A DNA stretch of 64,000 bases from JACPTG01 sp964504135 (GTDB lineage Archaea; Nanobdellota; Nanobdellia; Woesearchaeales; UBA10216). Every line of letters begins with the position of its first letter. The stretch's first letter is position 1. The notes under the pieces were generated by a model, which was not told where the DNA came from, did no database searches, and saw nothing but the letters and a program-made list of their open reading frames with translations. The DNA lies in contig CAZDCW010000001.1 in NCBI GenBank assembly GCA_964504135.1, positions 62,001 to 126,000 of the forward strand, written 5' to 3'. This document shows, one piece after another, positions 49,763 to 58,426 of this stretch. Made by a program: the position numbers and the translations under genes.

Positions 49763-50178
49763 AGTGAAAATTTTTTTGTCAGCTCAGTCGCCTTTTTCCA
49801 GTCTCCGAAAAGGCAGATTCCATAATATTCAAGGTCCTCTTCCTTCGTCGCCCTCGTTTTTTTGTGCTGGTCAATGTAGGTTTCCCCAATCATGGTATTT
49901 GTGAAATCAGTGATTTGCAGGCTGTTTTCAATGGCGGCATTGCGCAGGCTCCTGATTTGCGCCGGGCTGGCCCTTAGGATTATGAATGGGATATCTGATA
50001 TTGCGGGGTGTTTGCCCCCGTCTGCGTCTGTATAGTCCTGCAGCCTGAGCTCCTCCTTTTCTTGTGCAGCCCCCGCAATGCCAAGGGCCATGTGCGCCAG
50101 AGCATTCATTGCCCGGCCTGTCTCAAGCTTCCAGTTCAGCACTGCCACAAGCTTCTTTTCAAATGGCCTGAATTCCAT
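49753..50178 (-). CDS. Hypothetical alpha/beta protein
   Basis: The 141-residue protein has WKLETGRAMNALAHMALGIA as an N-terminal helix, then KHPAISDIPFIILRASPAQI and ITDFTNTMIGETYID. The pattern is reminiscent of small peptidyl-tRNA hydrolase-like archaeal (DUF2000-type) proteins, but the resemblance is modest. It overlaps the next gene by 10 bp. A role is not assigned. Confidence 0.6.
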   Translation of the reverse strand: MEFRPFEKKLVAVLNWKLETGRAMNALAHMALGIAGAAQEKEELRLQDYTDADGGKHPAISDIPFIILRASPAQIRSLRNAAIENSLQITDFTNTMIGETYIDQHKKTRATKEEDLEYYGICLFGDWKKATELTKKFSLWR

Positions 50179-50229
50179 AACAAGTGGTGGAAGCCGCTTG
50201 GATTTTATTTTATTGTAGACTATGGTCTA

Positions 50230-50865
50230 TTATCGGGCCAGAAACTCTGCAATTATTTTGTTTTCAGCTTTGCGCAGGTGGGAGAGGAAGACAGTCTTTG
50301 GTATTTTTACGAGATTGCATATCTCAGTGGCAGTCTTTTTTCTTGGCCACTGGTAATACCCGAAATGCTGGGCGTAGTTAATGGTTTCCCTTTGCCTCGG
50401 GGTAAGCGGGTTGCTGATTTTTTCCTCTTTAAGGTAGTTTATGTGCACTGGATGCCTCTTCCTCAGATAGTTGTACACTGCGGCAATGTTTTTCCTGTCA
50501 GCAGTCCCTAAAGTCCATATCTCATATTTCCCTTCAAAGCGGGTGGGGGCTGCAGGAAAGCATTCATGGCTGAAGAACAAATCCGAGAATTGGGATGTCC
50601 GCCTGTCCTTTTTTGTAATTATCCTTATGTAAATGCCCTGGTCATCTTCGCTCAGGGTTTCTGCCTTCAGCACGTCTTTCCTTTTTTCCAGGTATTCGGT
50701 TATCTTCCTGAATTTTTTCAGGCCTCCTCTGGCTAGCAGGATGTGTGCCACCTTACTCCCTACCCATCTGCAGTCCACCGAGCAAAACTTGTACTCAGGG
50801 AATTTTACGCTTATTTCCGACCCCCAGCATGTTCTGTGGTGGATTTTTAGTTCAACTTTATGCAT
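50230..50865 (-). CDS. HTH_10 (bacterio-opsin activator-type) transcription regulator
   Basis: The 211-residue protein ends with the HTH_10 signature: TPRQRETINYAQHFGYYQWP-RKKT, then EICNLVKIPKTVFLSHLRKA-ENKI. The N-terminal part (KVELKIHHRTCWGSEISVKF, with cysteine and histidine residues in FCSVDCRWVG) is a variable sensory domain. Such archaeal proteins activate or repress sets of genes in response to redox or other signals. It is followed by a 26-bp gap from the next minus-strand gene and lies next to the pilus genes, so control of pili is plausible. Confidence 0.82.
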   Translation of the reverse strand: MHKVELKIHHRTCWGSEISVKFPEYKFCSVDCRWVGSKVAHILLARGGLKKFRKITEYLEKRKDVLKAETLSEDDQGIYIRIITKKDRRTSQFSDLFFSHECFPAAPTRFEGKYEIWTLGTADRKNIAAVYNYLRKRHPVHINYLKEEKISNPLTPRQRETINYAQHFGYYQWPRKKTATEICNLVKIPKTVFLSHLRKAENKIIAEFLAR

Positions 50866-50891
50866 TTTTTCTAAGGGGTTAATTTGCCTGA

Positions 50892-51299
50892 TTACAGCAC
50901 AGCCATAGGCTTTGTATTCTCAATCACTGTCTTGTATGCAGCCGCGACTATGGCTTCAATTTCACTTTTTTGAGCGGTCAGGTAAGGCCCGGTTAGTTCA
51001 TCCTCTTGTTCCAGTAATGGTTTTGCGTAGTTGGCCAGGAAAGCCCGCATCAGGTCGTCTTCTGTCCAGCTTATTCTGATTTCATCCTGCAGTTCCACTA
51101 TGTTCATTCCAGAGAGGTTTCCTCCCCTGCTGCCTTGTATGAACAGCTTTGAGCCGCCCAGATGCGGCTGCATGAACAGTATGGGGTGAGCATAAACCCT
51201 GTTTGCAATGTAAAGCCCTCCAATGCCTGTCCTCTCGTAAAGCTCAAACGATATCCTGGTTTGCGGGATATACTCCCTGGCAAGATCCGCTAGTCCCAT
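50892..51299 (-). CDS. Hypothetical protein of the pilin operon
   Basis: This 135-residue protein starts 4 bp after the end of the pilin-like gene at 51304. Segments SFELYERTGIGGLYIANRVY and HLGGSKLFIQGSRGGNLSGM suggest a beta-rich fold, and MNIVELQDEIRISWTEDDLM ends in helices. No membrane segment is obvious. Function unknown. Confidence 0.6.
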   Translation of the reverse strand: MGLADLAREYIPQTRISFELYERTGIGGLYIANRVYAHPILFMQPHLGGSKLFIQGSRGGNLSGMNIVELQDEIRISWTEDDLMRAFLANYAKPLLEQEDELTGPYLTAQKSEIEAIVAAAYKTVIENTKPMAVL

Positions 51300-51303
51300 T
51301 TCT

Positions 51304-52260
51304 TCACCCCATCTGGCTGGCTATGCTCCTGACCTGGTATTTGTCCAGGTGTGCTTCGTCTATTATGAGCCATGGCTCATAGGTGTTGTTTATCTTGTAG
51401 AGTCCGCTTGTTGACAGGTTTCCGAAGTACACGTAGTCTATCATGCTCCTTTTGTACTGTTGCACTCCCTTTTGCTGGAGGTCTGGCACGCTTACAAAGC
51501 TTTCTATTCCGTATGCTGAGCTGTTGTAGTTGCCTTCCAGCCTCATCAGGAAGCTGGGCGCTGATGTGCTGTTCGCGTAGTAATTCCCGTCTATGTGGCT
51601 TCTCAGGTTTGTGGTGTCTGTTCCGCTTGCGTAGTTCCCCTCATAGGTCGTCCCGTTTACTGTCCTTATTATCTTTCCCTGGGTGTGGCTGCTAAATGTG
51701 GGGTCTTCCAGCCCGGTTACTGGTATCTCTGCCTTTATTGTCTCGTTGAAGATGAAGGAGGCAGTGCCTATGTTGTCTGTTATGTTTGCGCTTATGTTTG
51801 ACTCAACAAGCAGCGTCCAGGGGTCCTTGTGGCTTATTTCCAGGCTGTTCACTGAGAAGTTGGCGATGAGCCCTGTTTCAGTTGCCTTGGAGTTTATCCT
51901 TGCCACCCAGTCAGGGAATGTTGACTGCTGCATCAGGCTCATTGACTGGTTGCTTATGGTTCCGATTGTTACCGCTTCCCTGAAGCTCAGTTTGCTGTCG
52001 TTCAGCAGGGTTCCTTTTGTGGTTATGAACTCCTCCATGCTCATTATGGCGCGGAATGAGCTGATGTAGAGGCCTCTTTCCATGTCGTCCTTGACTGTCT
52101 TGGTGAATTCGTTGAGCGTGCTTATCCTTGCGTCTGATACTGCCCTGTCTGTTGGCCTGTACTTGGTCTGGTATGATATTGTGACAGCCAGCGCAAGGAG
52201 GAGGATAGCCGCTGTTATCGTGAAGAAGGCTGCTTTCTTGTATAAGGCGGGCTTTTTCAT
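51304..52260 (-). CDS. Pilin-like/secreted protein with N-terminal membrane anchor
   Basis: The 318-residue protein starts at the ATG at 52258-52260; the frame extends upstream into a structured region (52291-52378) and is rejected there. KKAAFFTITAAILLLALAVT is a single membrane helix near the N-terminus, as in archaeal pilin-like proteins with a basic start, followed by a large extracytoplasmic beta-rich part with N-glycosylation motifs (NISANITDNIGTASFIFNET, NGTTYEGNYA). It is the last part of the pilin operon and could be a minor pilin or a pilus-associated adhesin. Confidence 0.68.
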   Translation of the reverse strand: MKKPALYKKAAFFTITAAILLLALAVTISYQTKYRPTDRAVSDARISTLNEFTKTVKDDMERGLYISSFRAIMSMEEFITTKGTLLNDSKLSFREAVTIGTISNQSMSLMQQSTFPDWVARINSKATETGLIANFSVNSLEISHKDPWTLLVESNISANITDNIGTASFIFNETIKAEIPVTGLEDPTFSSHTQGKIIRTVNGTTYEGNYASGTDTTNLRSHIDGNYYANSTSAPSFLMRLEGNYNSSAYGIESFVSVPDLQQKGVQQYKRSMIDYVYFGNLSTSGLYKINNTYEPWLIIDEAHLDKYQVRSIASQMG

Positions 52261-52290
52261 TGAGGCGCAGTTTGGCTTGTTAATCCTATA

Positions 52291-52378
52291 GGCAGGCAAC
52301 AATGTTGGCGAGCCGGGGGATGCCCCATCCGGGGTGGCGAGAGCGCCGCAGCGCGTCCAACCATTGCTGTTGCCTGCC
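52291..52378. repeat. Long hairpin between pilin genes
   Basis: GGCAGGCAACA (52291-52301) pairs exactly with TGTTGCCTGCC (52368-52378), and further inside GTTGG pairs with CCAAC. The apex contains GC-rich hairpins (GGGGATGCCCCATCC). It lies between two minus-strand genes, so it could be a processing site, a leader of the downstream gene or a small mobile remnant. It has no tRNA T-loop. Confidence 0.55.
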
Positions 52379-52406
52379 CTTTGTTTCTTAAACTTGATTT
52401 GCCACT

Positions 52407-55112
52407 TCATTGCCATACCCTTGCCTCTATCACCGCAGGCCCCCATAGCGAGGGTACTCCCTGCACTGTTGCAGTCTCTATGTTAATGTCTTCCTGGCTT
52501 AGTATTATGTTTAGCTTTCCGTTTTTCTCAAGGTCGAGCTTCTGGAAGAGCGAGTACGCTGACACGTCTATTGAGTCTGTGGCTGAATAGCTTGCTGTCT
52601 GGTAGTTGCATGTCTTGGTTCCGGAGTAGTCTGCGGGAATTTTGATGGTGGTGCTGCTTCCGTCTTCAAACTGGAGTTGCCAGTTGCATCCTTCTGATGT
52701 GCTTTGGCTTTGCGTGTAGCTTGTGGTTGTGTCTATGTTGAGCGTGTATATTGCCCTGTTGTCAGGCGAGCCTCCTGATGCGTTGCCGGGTCCTGTCGCT
52801 GTCTTTATCAGTATGCCGTTGTCTCCTGTGTGCAGCAGGCTTGCCGGCGAGTCTGCTATGAACGGGTCGCCGAGGGTTACATAGTCGTTTCCCCAGTCAG
52901 AAAGGGAGAAGGCTTTTTGCCCGTTTACTGTGAGGTTGTCTGTCCACTTGTTTCCTGAGTATGATGTGACTCTCGCCGCTGTTATGGTGGCGTTTTCAGG
53001 GATTGTCACTGTTCCTGTTGTGATGTTGTTCCCGAACCTGTCTGTCTCAAGCGTTACAGGTATCTTGTTGAATTCTGATGACAGGGCGGGCGTGTAGTTT
53101 ATCTCTATGTATGAGTCGTCGTACAGCGTTGTGTTCGTGTTTCCTGTTCCGCTTATGTTTATCTGCTGCGCTGAGTAGCTTATTGCTACGAGCTCTCCTG
53201 CTATCTGCCTGTACACTTCGGCAAGCTGTGTTACATTTGTGGCGTTGTAGTAGCTTCCGTTGCAGGCTGCCATGTCCTGTAGGGTTTCAGCGTCCACGTC
53301 AGTCCCGAATCCCACTGTGTATACTGTTATGTTGTAATTGGTGCATGCGTCCTGGGCGGCTTCTATTGCGTCTGTCTTTGCGTTTCCTGTTCCGACTCCT
53401 GTGCATTTGTCTGTTGCCTCTCCGTCGCTCATTACAACCATGCTTCTTTTCCTGCTGGTGTTGCTTAGCTTTGTGAGTATGTCCACCGACGCCTCGACTC
53501 CGCAGCATATGCACGTTCCCCAGTATGCGTCCATGTATGTTTCAAGGTGCGAGTTTATGATGCTCAGGTTGCCAGTCAGGTTCTCCCTTCCTGCTATGCT
53601 GTCCGGGAATGGCGCATACCTGTCTGTCCATGTCCCGTTTGCAGGTATTACCGCGTTCCATTGGTTTGTGTATTCAACCACTCCCAGCCTGTTTCCGGCT
53701 GTGCCGAGGATTGTGCTGCCGAATATCTTGCTGGCGTTGAGTGCTATGTCTATTTTCCTGCTGTCGTTTGAGGTGCAGTGCGCATGCCATCTTCCGCTGC
53801 ATACAGGCCCTTGTCCGGTTATTGTGTAGTTTTCTGTCCACCAGTCGCAGTATGTTCCGTTTTCAGGCCTGTAGTTGGCTATTGTGTTGCAGTATTTTTG
53901 CGGCCCAAGGACAGACGTTGAGCATATTGTGCCCGAGCACCACTCCATTGAGCCGCTTAGGTCGTTGGCAAGGACAACATCTGCTGTGCCTGCTCCTGTT
54001 ATGGTCTGGTTTCCGCTTCCTGAGCCTATTCTCAGCGGGATTGTCCTCTGGCCGAGGGCTGTGTAGTTGAGCTTTGCCGCCATTTCAGTGTTGGTGATGT
54101 CTGCAGTCACAGCTCCTGCTGCCTGGCTGCTGTACACTGTGGAGTTTCCTATTGTCATGAAAGTCAGGTATGGGCTGTTGTAGTGCAGGTGTGCTGTCAT
54201 CGTGGATATGTTGCCTGGTATGTAGATTGAGCTGTAGATGTTTATAATGCCTTCAATGCCAGGCAGCCATTCCCTTTTGGCGGCTGTTGTCTGGAAGTAG
54301 CCTGCTTCTGTGTCATTAAGCTCCCCTGTTGTAAGTTTCACTTTTAGGAAGCCGCCTGATATGTATCCAGTCCCGTTGAAGGCTATTTTTATTGTGTTTG
54401 TCCCGTTCCTGAAGTTCTGGACGCTGCTGATGTTCCACTTTCCAACCCCGCCGGAGGTCGTGTATTTTCCTGATTCGGCTGAATTTACGAGTAAGGTAAA
54501 GTTGTTGCTTGACTCAGCCTCAATGTACGCCTCTGTTATGCTTGTGATTTTTTGTGGGAGTTCCATTCTTTGCGTTATGTTCCCCTCTCCTGTGAAACCG
54601 CCGAAGTACAGGTAGGAGTTGGTTGTCCTTGCCTGGACGCTTGTGAGGGCCATTCTGGAGGAATAGCCCTTGTACGGCTTGTCTTTTGATATGCCTGACA
54701 CAAGGGCTTTTGTCACGTACAGGCTTGACTTCTGTGAAAGGTTGTTGCTGTAAATCAGCTCGTTGTCAGCGTATACTGCGAACCCGACATTTTCAGGTAT
54801 GAATTCTCCTGTCAGGTTCATTATTAGCTGCCTTGCGTATTCTGTCTTGTTCTCAGCCCAGAGCGCCCCTATCTGCTCCAGGACTGTTATGTTTGAGTTT
54901 GTGACTGTCCCGTTGGCTATCAGCGCTGTCAGGTAGCTGTTGTTTATTTCGCTGACTTTTATTCCTGACAGTAGCGTGAGCGTGTCCTGGGCAAGGTATG
55001 TTGTTGTTGCAGTCTCCTCCTTGATGTATGTTGATGAGAGCAGGAGGAGGCCAAGCATTAGCAGCGTGGCTCCCAGCAGGGCGTCCAGGCTGAAGTAGTA
55101 GCCTGACTTCAT
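52407..55112 (-). CDS. Giant von Willebrand A pilin-like surface protein
   Basis: This 901-residue protein starts at the ATG at 55110-55112, with a GTG at 55124 possible. The N-terminus MKSGYYFSLDALLGATLLML is an archaeal class III-type segment: short charged start, then hydrophobic helix. Residues 150-370 are beta-rich. A vWA domain runs from about 375 to 640, with the MIDAS DLSGSM, later acidic VVMSDGEATD and cysteine pairs (CICCGVEA). The C-terminal part is again beta-rich. The vWA fold can bind ligands by metal, so a tip adhesin of the pilus is the likely role. It overlaps the upstream pilin gene by 4 bp. Confidence 0.78.
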   Translation of the reverse strand: MKSGYYFSLDALLGATLLMLGLLLLSSTYIKEETATTTYLAQDTLTLLSGIKVSEINNSYLTALIANGTVTNSNITVLEQIGALWAENKTEYARQLIMNLTGEFIPENVGFAVYADNELIYSNNLSQKSSLYVTKALVSGISKDKPYKGYSSRMALTSVQARTTNSYLYFGGFTGEGNITQRMELPQKITSITEAYIEAESSNNFTLLVNSAESGKYTTSGGVGKWNISSVQNFRNGTNTIKIAFNGTGYISGGFLKVKLTTGELNDTEAGYFQTTAAKREWLPGIEGIINIYSSIYIPGNISTMTAHLHYNSPYLTFMTIGNSTVYSSQAAGAVTADITNTEMAAKLNYTALGQRTIPLRIGSGSGNQTITGAGTADVVLANDLSGSMEWCSGTICSTSVLGPQKYCNTIANYRPENGTYCDWWTENYTITGQGPVCSGRWHAHCTSNDSRKIDIALNASKIFGSTILGTAGNRLGVVEYTNQWNAVIPANGTWTDRYAPFPDSIAGRENLTGNLSIINSHLETYMDAYWGTCICCGVEASVDILTKLSNTSRKRSMVVMSDGEATDKCTGVGTGNAKTDAIEAAQDACTNYNITVYTVGFGTDVDAETLQDMAACNGSYYNATNVTQLAEVYRQIAGELVAISYSAQQINISGTGNTNTTLYDDSYIEINYTPALSSEFNKIPVTLETDRFGNNITTGTVTIPENATITAARVTSYSGNKWTDNLTVNGQKAFSLSDWGNDYVTLGDPFIADSPASLLHTGDNGILIKTATGPGNASGGSPDNRAIYTLNIDTTTSYTQSQSTSEGCNWQLQFEDGSSTTIKIPADYSGTKTCNYQTASYSATDSIDVSAYSLFQKLDLEKNGKLNIILSQEDINIETATVQGVPSLWGPAVIEARVWQ

Positions 55113-55633
55113 TTCTCCCTCCACACATAGACTATCATCTTTGTCAGGCCGTTCCTGTAGAGGAGCCTTTCAGACTGGACAAGGTATTTCGCGTTTACTG
55201 TTGCGTTGTTGCAGGTTTCTGCGGTTATGTTTGTTATGTTCAGCTTTCCTATCCCGCAGGTCCCGTTTATGCTTATCACGTTTCCGTTTGGGTCCTGGAA
55301 GTGGGCGTAGAAGTCGTTCCTTGTCCCAAGCAGCACTTTCAGCGTGGAATACTCTATTTTTGACGTTTCCTGGACTTTGGAGTCCATTATTACCCGCTCC
55401 CCGTTTGTTATTCCCAGTTTCTGGACGCTGCCCGAGTCCCACGGTGAGGGATACCCTTTTCCTGAGAGGGAGCTTCCTATGAATTCTGATTCCAGCCTGA
55501 GCTCCTCAAGCTGCCTTTCATCTGTGTCAGAGATGTTGGAGCTTACTCTTATGTAGGCGACAAGGGCTATTGCGAATATTATTGTGCCTATCAGGAGGTC
55601 GGTAAACCATGCCTGGCCCTTATTGGCTGACAT
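55109..55633 (-). CDS. Pilin-like protein (class III signal) C
   Basis: The 174-residue protein starts SANKGQAWFTDLLIGTIIFA, with charged residues, G-Q and then a hydrophobic helix, the archaeal prepilin pattern (cleavage before QAW). The mature part has EELRLESEFIGSSLSGKGYP and a later beta-rich region with two cysteines (CGIGKLNITNITAETC). It overlaps the next and previous pilin genes by 4 and 14 bp and belongs to one operon. Confidence 0.75.
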   Translation of the reverse strand: MSANKGQAWFTDLLIGTIIFAIALVAYIRVSSNISDTDERQLEELRLESEFIGSSLSGKGYPSPWDSGSVQKLGITNGERVIMDSKVQETSKIEYSTLKVLLGTRNDFYAHFQDPNGNVISINGTCGIGKLNITNITAETCNNATVNAKYLVQSERLLYRNGLTKMIVYVWREK

Positions 55634-56000
55634 AAATCAGCCCTCCTGACTTCCTTAATGTATTCCTGCCCTTGGCAAGGCTTCCCTGCGTTAGGGGCGC
55701 CTTGACAGGGTATTCAACGTCATCACTCGTAAATATTATCGTGCTGCCTATGGTGGTTATGGAGTAGTCCTCTCCGCTTAGATTGTGGGGCAGTTTTAGC
55801 TCCCTTGTGTAGCCTTCTTCAGCCTCTGAGGCTATGAAAAGCTCGCTTCTGGTGTTCGCCGCGAGGTCCTTTACAAGGAAGGTTTTGCTGTCCTGCTTCA
55901 GGTCGCTGAATTGCCTGCCTGCCCCTATTATCAGTACAGCCGCTATGAGCATGGCTGCTCCTGCGGCATACAGGAACTCGAGGGATAGCTGCGCCTTCAT
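55620..56000 (-). CDS. Pilin-like protein (class III signal) B
   Basis: The 126-residue protein is read from the ATG at 55998-56000. KAQLSLEFLYAAGAAMLIAA is a prepilin-type signal with hydrophobic helix (Q-L-S-L-E-F pattern, glutamate at +5). The rest (SEEGYTRELKLPHNLSGEDY-like, FTSDDVEYPVKAPLTQGSLA) is a small beta-rich head. The longer open frame beyond the ATG is not supported. It sits 2 bp after pilin A. Confidence 0.75.
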   Translation of the reverse strand: MKAQLSLEFLYAAGAAMLIAAVLIIGAGRQFSDLKQDSKTFLVKDLAANTRSELFIASEAEEGYTRELKLPHNLSGEDYSITTIGSTIIFTSDDVEYPVKAPLTQGSLAKGRNTLRKSGGLIYVSQ

Positions 56001-56002
56001 GG

Positions 56003-56410
56003 TCAGCTTGAGGTTATGTTTACCCTGTCTCCGATGTTTTCTATCCTTATGTAGGCCAGCCCGCCAGGGCTGGATGTTATGCTTCCGCTCATGTTGACAT
56101 CTGCCACTTCTACAACGTCGCTTACTCCTGCGCTTCCCCTTATGGATATGACAAGCTCCCTGCCGGAGATGCTTACAGACTCCATTCTCTGGGGCATTAG
56201 CACTTTTATTGTTGTGACTGAGGGCTTTCCGAGGTAGTACACCTTTTCTGCGTTGTCCACTATCTTCCTTGCCACGCTTTTTGCCTGCATGCTGTTTATC
56301 TGCTCCAGGTTGCTGCTTGACTGGCTGTAGAATATGATTACTGTTGGTATTGTAAGCAGAAGGGCAAAGCCCACTATCATTATGTATTCTGTGCTTATCT
56401 GCGCCTTCAT
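56003..56410 (-). CDS. Pilin-like protein (class III signal) A
   Basis: The 135-residue protein has MKAQISTEYIMIVGFALLLT with glutamate at the +5 position of the expected mature start, then a helix and a small beta head (SVSISGRELVISIRGSAGVS). A TTTAAATA element about 28 bp upstream suggests a leaderless promoter for the whole minus-strand operon 56410 to 51304. Probably the major or first minor pilin. Confidence 0.78.
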   Translation of the reverse strand: MKAQISTEYIMIVGFALLLTIPTVIIFYSQSSSNLEQINSMQAKSVARKIVDNAEKVYYLGKPSVTTIKVLMPQRMESVSISGRELVISIRGSAGVSDVVEVADVNMSGSITSSPGGLAYIRIENIGDRVNITSS

Positions 56411-56550
56411 GGCTTAACCCTCGCATGGCGGCTATTTAAATTATGCTGTATGATGGTATTGTTCAGGGAACGGGTGTTAGGTGATGGCTGTTAAAAAAAC
56501 GGCTGGCGCGCGGGTAGTAATAGAATCGCCAATTGAATTATTCTTAATTC

Positions 56551-57351
56551 CTAAGGAAAATAGATAGTGACTGTAATCACATTACCCTGTTGAGCAATAC
56601 CTGTCTTGTAACTGTCCCTGTCTTCCATCTCGCTAACTATCTTAAGAATCTTCTTGACGTTTTGGTAACCTATGCCATGTATAGCTAAGAATTTAATGCC
56701 ATAGTTCTGGTGCGTCTGTATTTTACGCTGGATTAAACCTTCAAGCTCATCTTCTTCCATCTCAGTATGGACAAAGATAGCGAAGGGTTGGGTTGTGATG
56801 ATGGTTTGGAAATATTGTTGATATTCCTCAGGTGTAAAAGTCGGTGATTGGCTCATTTCCTCATACGCTTGCTTAAGATAGCCTTCAAAATAATTGGCGC
56901 TACACAAGTTGGAAATAATCTTTCCATCTTCGCCATATTTACGCATTATGTCTCTTTTTAAGTCCTTAATGTCTGAACCTTGTCTGTATACTTCTCTCAG
57001 ATAAAGTGATGCTTCCAGAATTTTATAATGCCTATCGCTTATCTTGTCTTTGTAGTATGAGAGTGTTAGTTCAGTGGCACTTGCTTTTCTCTTGATATCT
57101 ATTACTCGATCTTCGGCTTTCTTTTCTATTATGTTTAAAATATCTTTTCGTTCAAAGCCAGTAAGGAGAGCCCTCATAACCTTTTCTTTTTCTTCTGAGT
57201 CAAGCGCAAGAAGATTAACTTTTGGGACACCATTATCAACGATTGTCTTCCGAGAATCACCTTCCTTCTTTACAATGATAGTGGGGCTTAGAATCTTTGC
57301 GCTACTTAAATCAATTTTTATTATCTGCTTTAAAGCTTCAAGAAAACCCAT
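56551..57351 (-). CDS. Uncharacterised protein, second gene of an AT-rich pair
   Basis: The 266-residue protein starts 3 bp after its upstream partner (57355-57588). Segments are IIVKKEGDSRKTIVDNGVPK, a helical middle (DKISDRHYKILEASLYLREV) and a C-terminal domain with IKFLAIHGIGYQNVKKILKI, which resembles a helix-hairpin pattern, ending in NVITVTIYFP. Composition is more AT-rich than the pilin genes, so it may be a recent arrival. No function recognised. Confidence 0.62.
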   Translation of the reverse strand: MGFLEALKQIIKIDLSSAKILSPTIIVKKEGDSRKTIVDNGVPKVNLLALDSEEKEKVMRALLTGFERKDILNIIEKKAEDRVIDIKRKASATELTLSYYKDKISDRHYKILEASLYLREVYRQGSDIKDLKRDIMRKYGEDGKIISNLCSANYFEGYLKQAYEEMSQSPTFTPEEYQQYFQTIITTQPFAIFVHTEMEEDELEGLIQRKIQTHQNYGIKFLAIHGIGYQNVKKILKIVSEMEDRDSYKTGIAQQGNVITVTIYFP

Positions 57352-57354
57352 ACG

Positions 57355-57588
57355 CTAAGTTTTTTTTGAGAAACCTATTAGAGATATCAGATCGTTCTTG
57401 ATGAATACTAAAGACCCGTTGCTGATACCTGCAAATTCACCAAGTTTTACCTCTTCACCCTCTGGAGTCAATACTCTTTGGGACGGGTTTGAGACCTCAA
57501 CTACAAAGCCTTCATCGTCGACAGTCTTAGAGAAAGTCTCTAGAATGTCCTTCGCTACGCTTTCCTCAAACAAGATAGTTTCAGTCAT
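57355..57588 (-). CDS. Small protein, partner of 56551 gene
   Basis: This 77-residue protein is read from the ATG at 57586-57588, with GGAGTGA upstream. The open frame reaches 57648, but the signal for translation favours the internal ATG. It reads MTETILFEESVAKDILETFS then GEFAGISNGSLVFIKNDLIS, a small acidic alpha/beta protein. It heads the two-gene AT-rich unit. Function unknown. Confidence 0.6.
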   Translation of the reverse strand: MTETILFEESVAKDILETFSKTVDDEGFVVEVSNPSQRVLTPEGEEVKLGEFAGISNGSLVFIKNDLISLIGFSKKT

Positions 57589-57793
57589 GGTTTCACTCCA
57601 AACCGCATCCGAGCTATTAGGAGGCCTGCCCCTTATTAAGGTTTCCATTATAGATTATAAGGGGCGTATAAGTCCTCTTCAAGGGTCAATCAGCCGAAGC
57701 TTAACATCCAAAGGCTGAACAATACCTTGTATAATAGTAAGTTTTCTTTGCAGGCTGGCCCTGCGTTTTCCGTTCACTTTGTTCGCGTCAGTA

Positions 57794-57816
57794 CACGAAG
57801 AGTCAGCCTGCTGCCA
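57794..57816 (+). repeat. Dispersed 23-bp repeat, copy
   Basis: Identical over 23 bases to 44642-44664. It lies in the 57589-57863 intergenic region, where I see no gene. Confidence 0.65.
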
Positions 57817-57863
57817 GCAATAATAAGGAGCCAAAAAACTGCTTTAAAAAGGCAATAACTCGA

Positions 57864-58358
57864 CTAAGTAGCCTGCCCTGTGATTGTTCCTGTTGTGCCG
57901 TGGGTTACTCCTGTTTCAAGGCTCTTGTAGTTTAACGTTACTTCAGCCTTGAACCTTCCTGAGGATATGGAAGTGCAGGTTATCCTTATTATTCCCTGCT
58001 GGTCGTTCTCAAACGTTAGCCCTGCGCCCAGGGCTGCCGGTGTACATCCTACGCCTGTACATGCGGTTATTGCCGGTGCTGCGCAGTCGTCATCAGCTCC
58101 TGTGTCGTCAGTTACTCCTGTAAGGTTTGTCCTATAGCCGTTGTTGTTCCTCACTGCAAAGTCAAACCTGTTGTTTGCGTCGCTTATCTCTGCCTTTTCA
58201 AGGCAGGAGAAGCCTGCTGGGAACTGGCATGTTTCTGGCAGGTATTTCTGCGGGCTTAGGACTCCGAAATATGCCAGGGCGGCAATGGCAGCCAGCACTA
58301 CGAGCAGTGCCCAGCCATAGGTCATCAAGAATTCCATTGCAGCCTGGCCTTTTTTCAT
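57864..58358 (-). CDS. Type IV pilin-like protein with cysteine-rich head
   Basis: The 164-residue protein starts MKKGQAAMEFLMTYGWALLV, the typical archaeal prepilin sequence of this lineage, with cleavage before QAAMEF. The mature protein has a helix and a beta-rich head with cysteine pairs (CQFPAGFSCLEKAE, CAAPAITACTGVGC). A strong TATA (TTTATATATAA, 58399-58409) and a GGGTG near the start are visible. It is probably the main pilin subunit or an adhesive pilin, served by the ATPase and TadC proteins encoded 10 kb away. Confidence 0.85.
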   Translation of the reverse strand: MKKGQAAMEFLMTYGWALLVVLAAIAALAYFGVLSPQKYLPETCQFPAGFSCLEKAEISDANNRFDFAVRNNNGYRTNLTGVTDDTGADDDCAAPAITACTGVGCTPAALGAGLTFENDQQGIIRITCTSISSGRFKAEVTLNYKSLETGVTHGTTGTITGQAT

Positions 58359-58426
58359 ATGTGCACCCTTTTTTTTTACTTCTAGCCCTGGGTTCGGTTA
58401 TATATAAATCTTTTGGATTGTTTTTC

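Noticed and set aside
52261..52446. N-terminal extension of the pilin-like gene at 51304
   Set aside because: It crosses a long hairpin and lacks a natural protein pattern. The ATG at 52258-52260 starts a typical membrane anchor.
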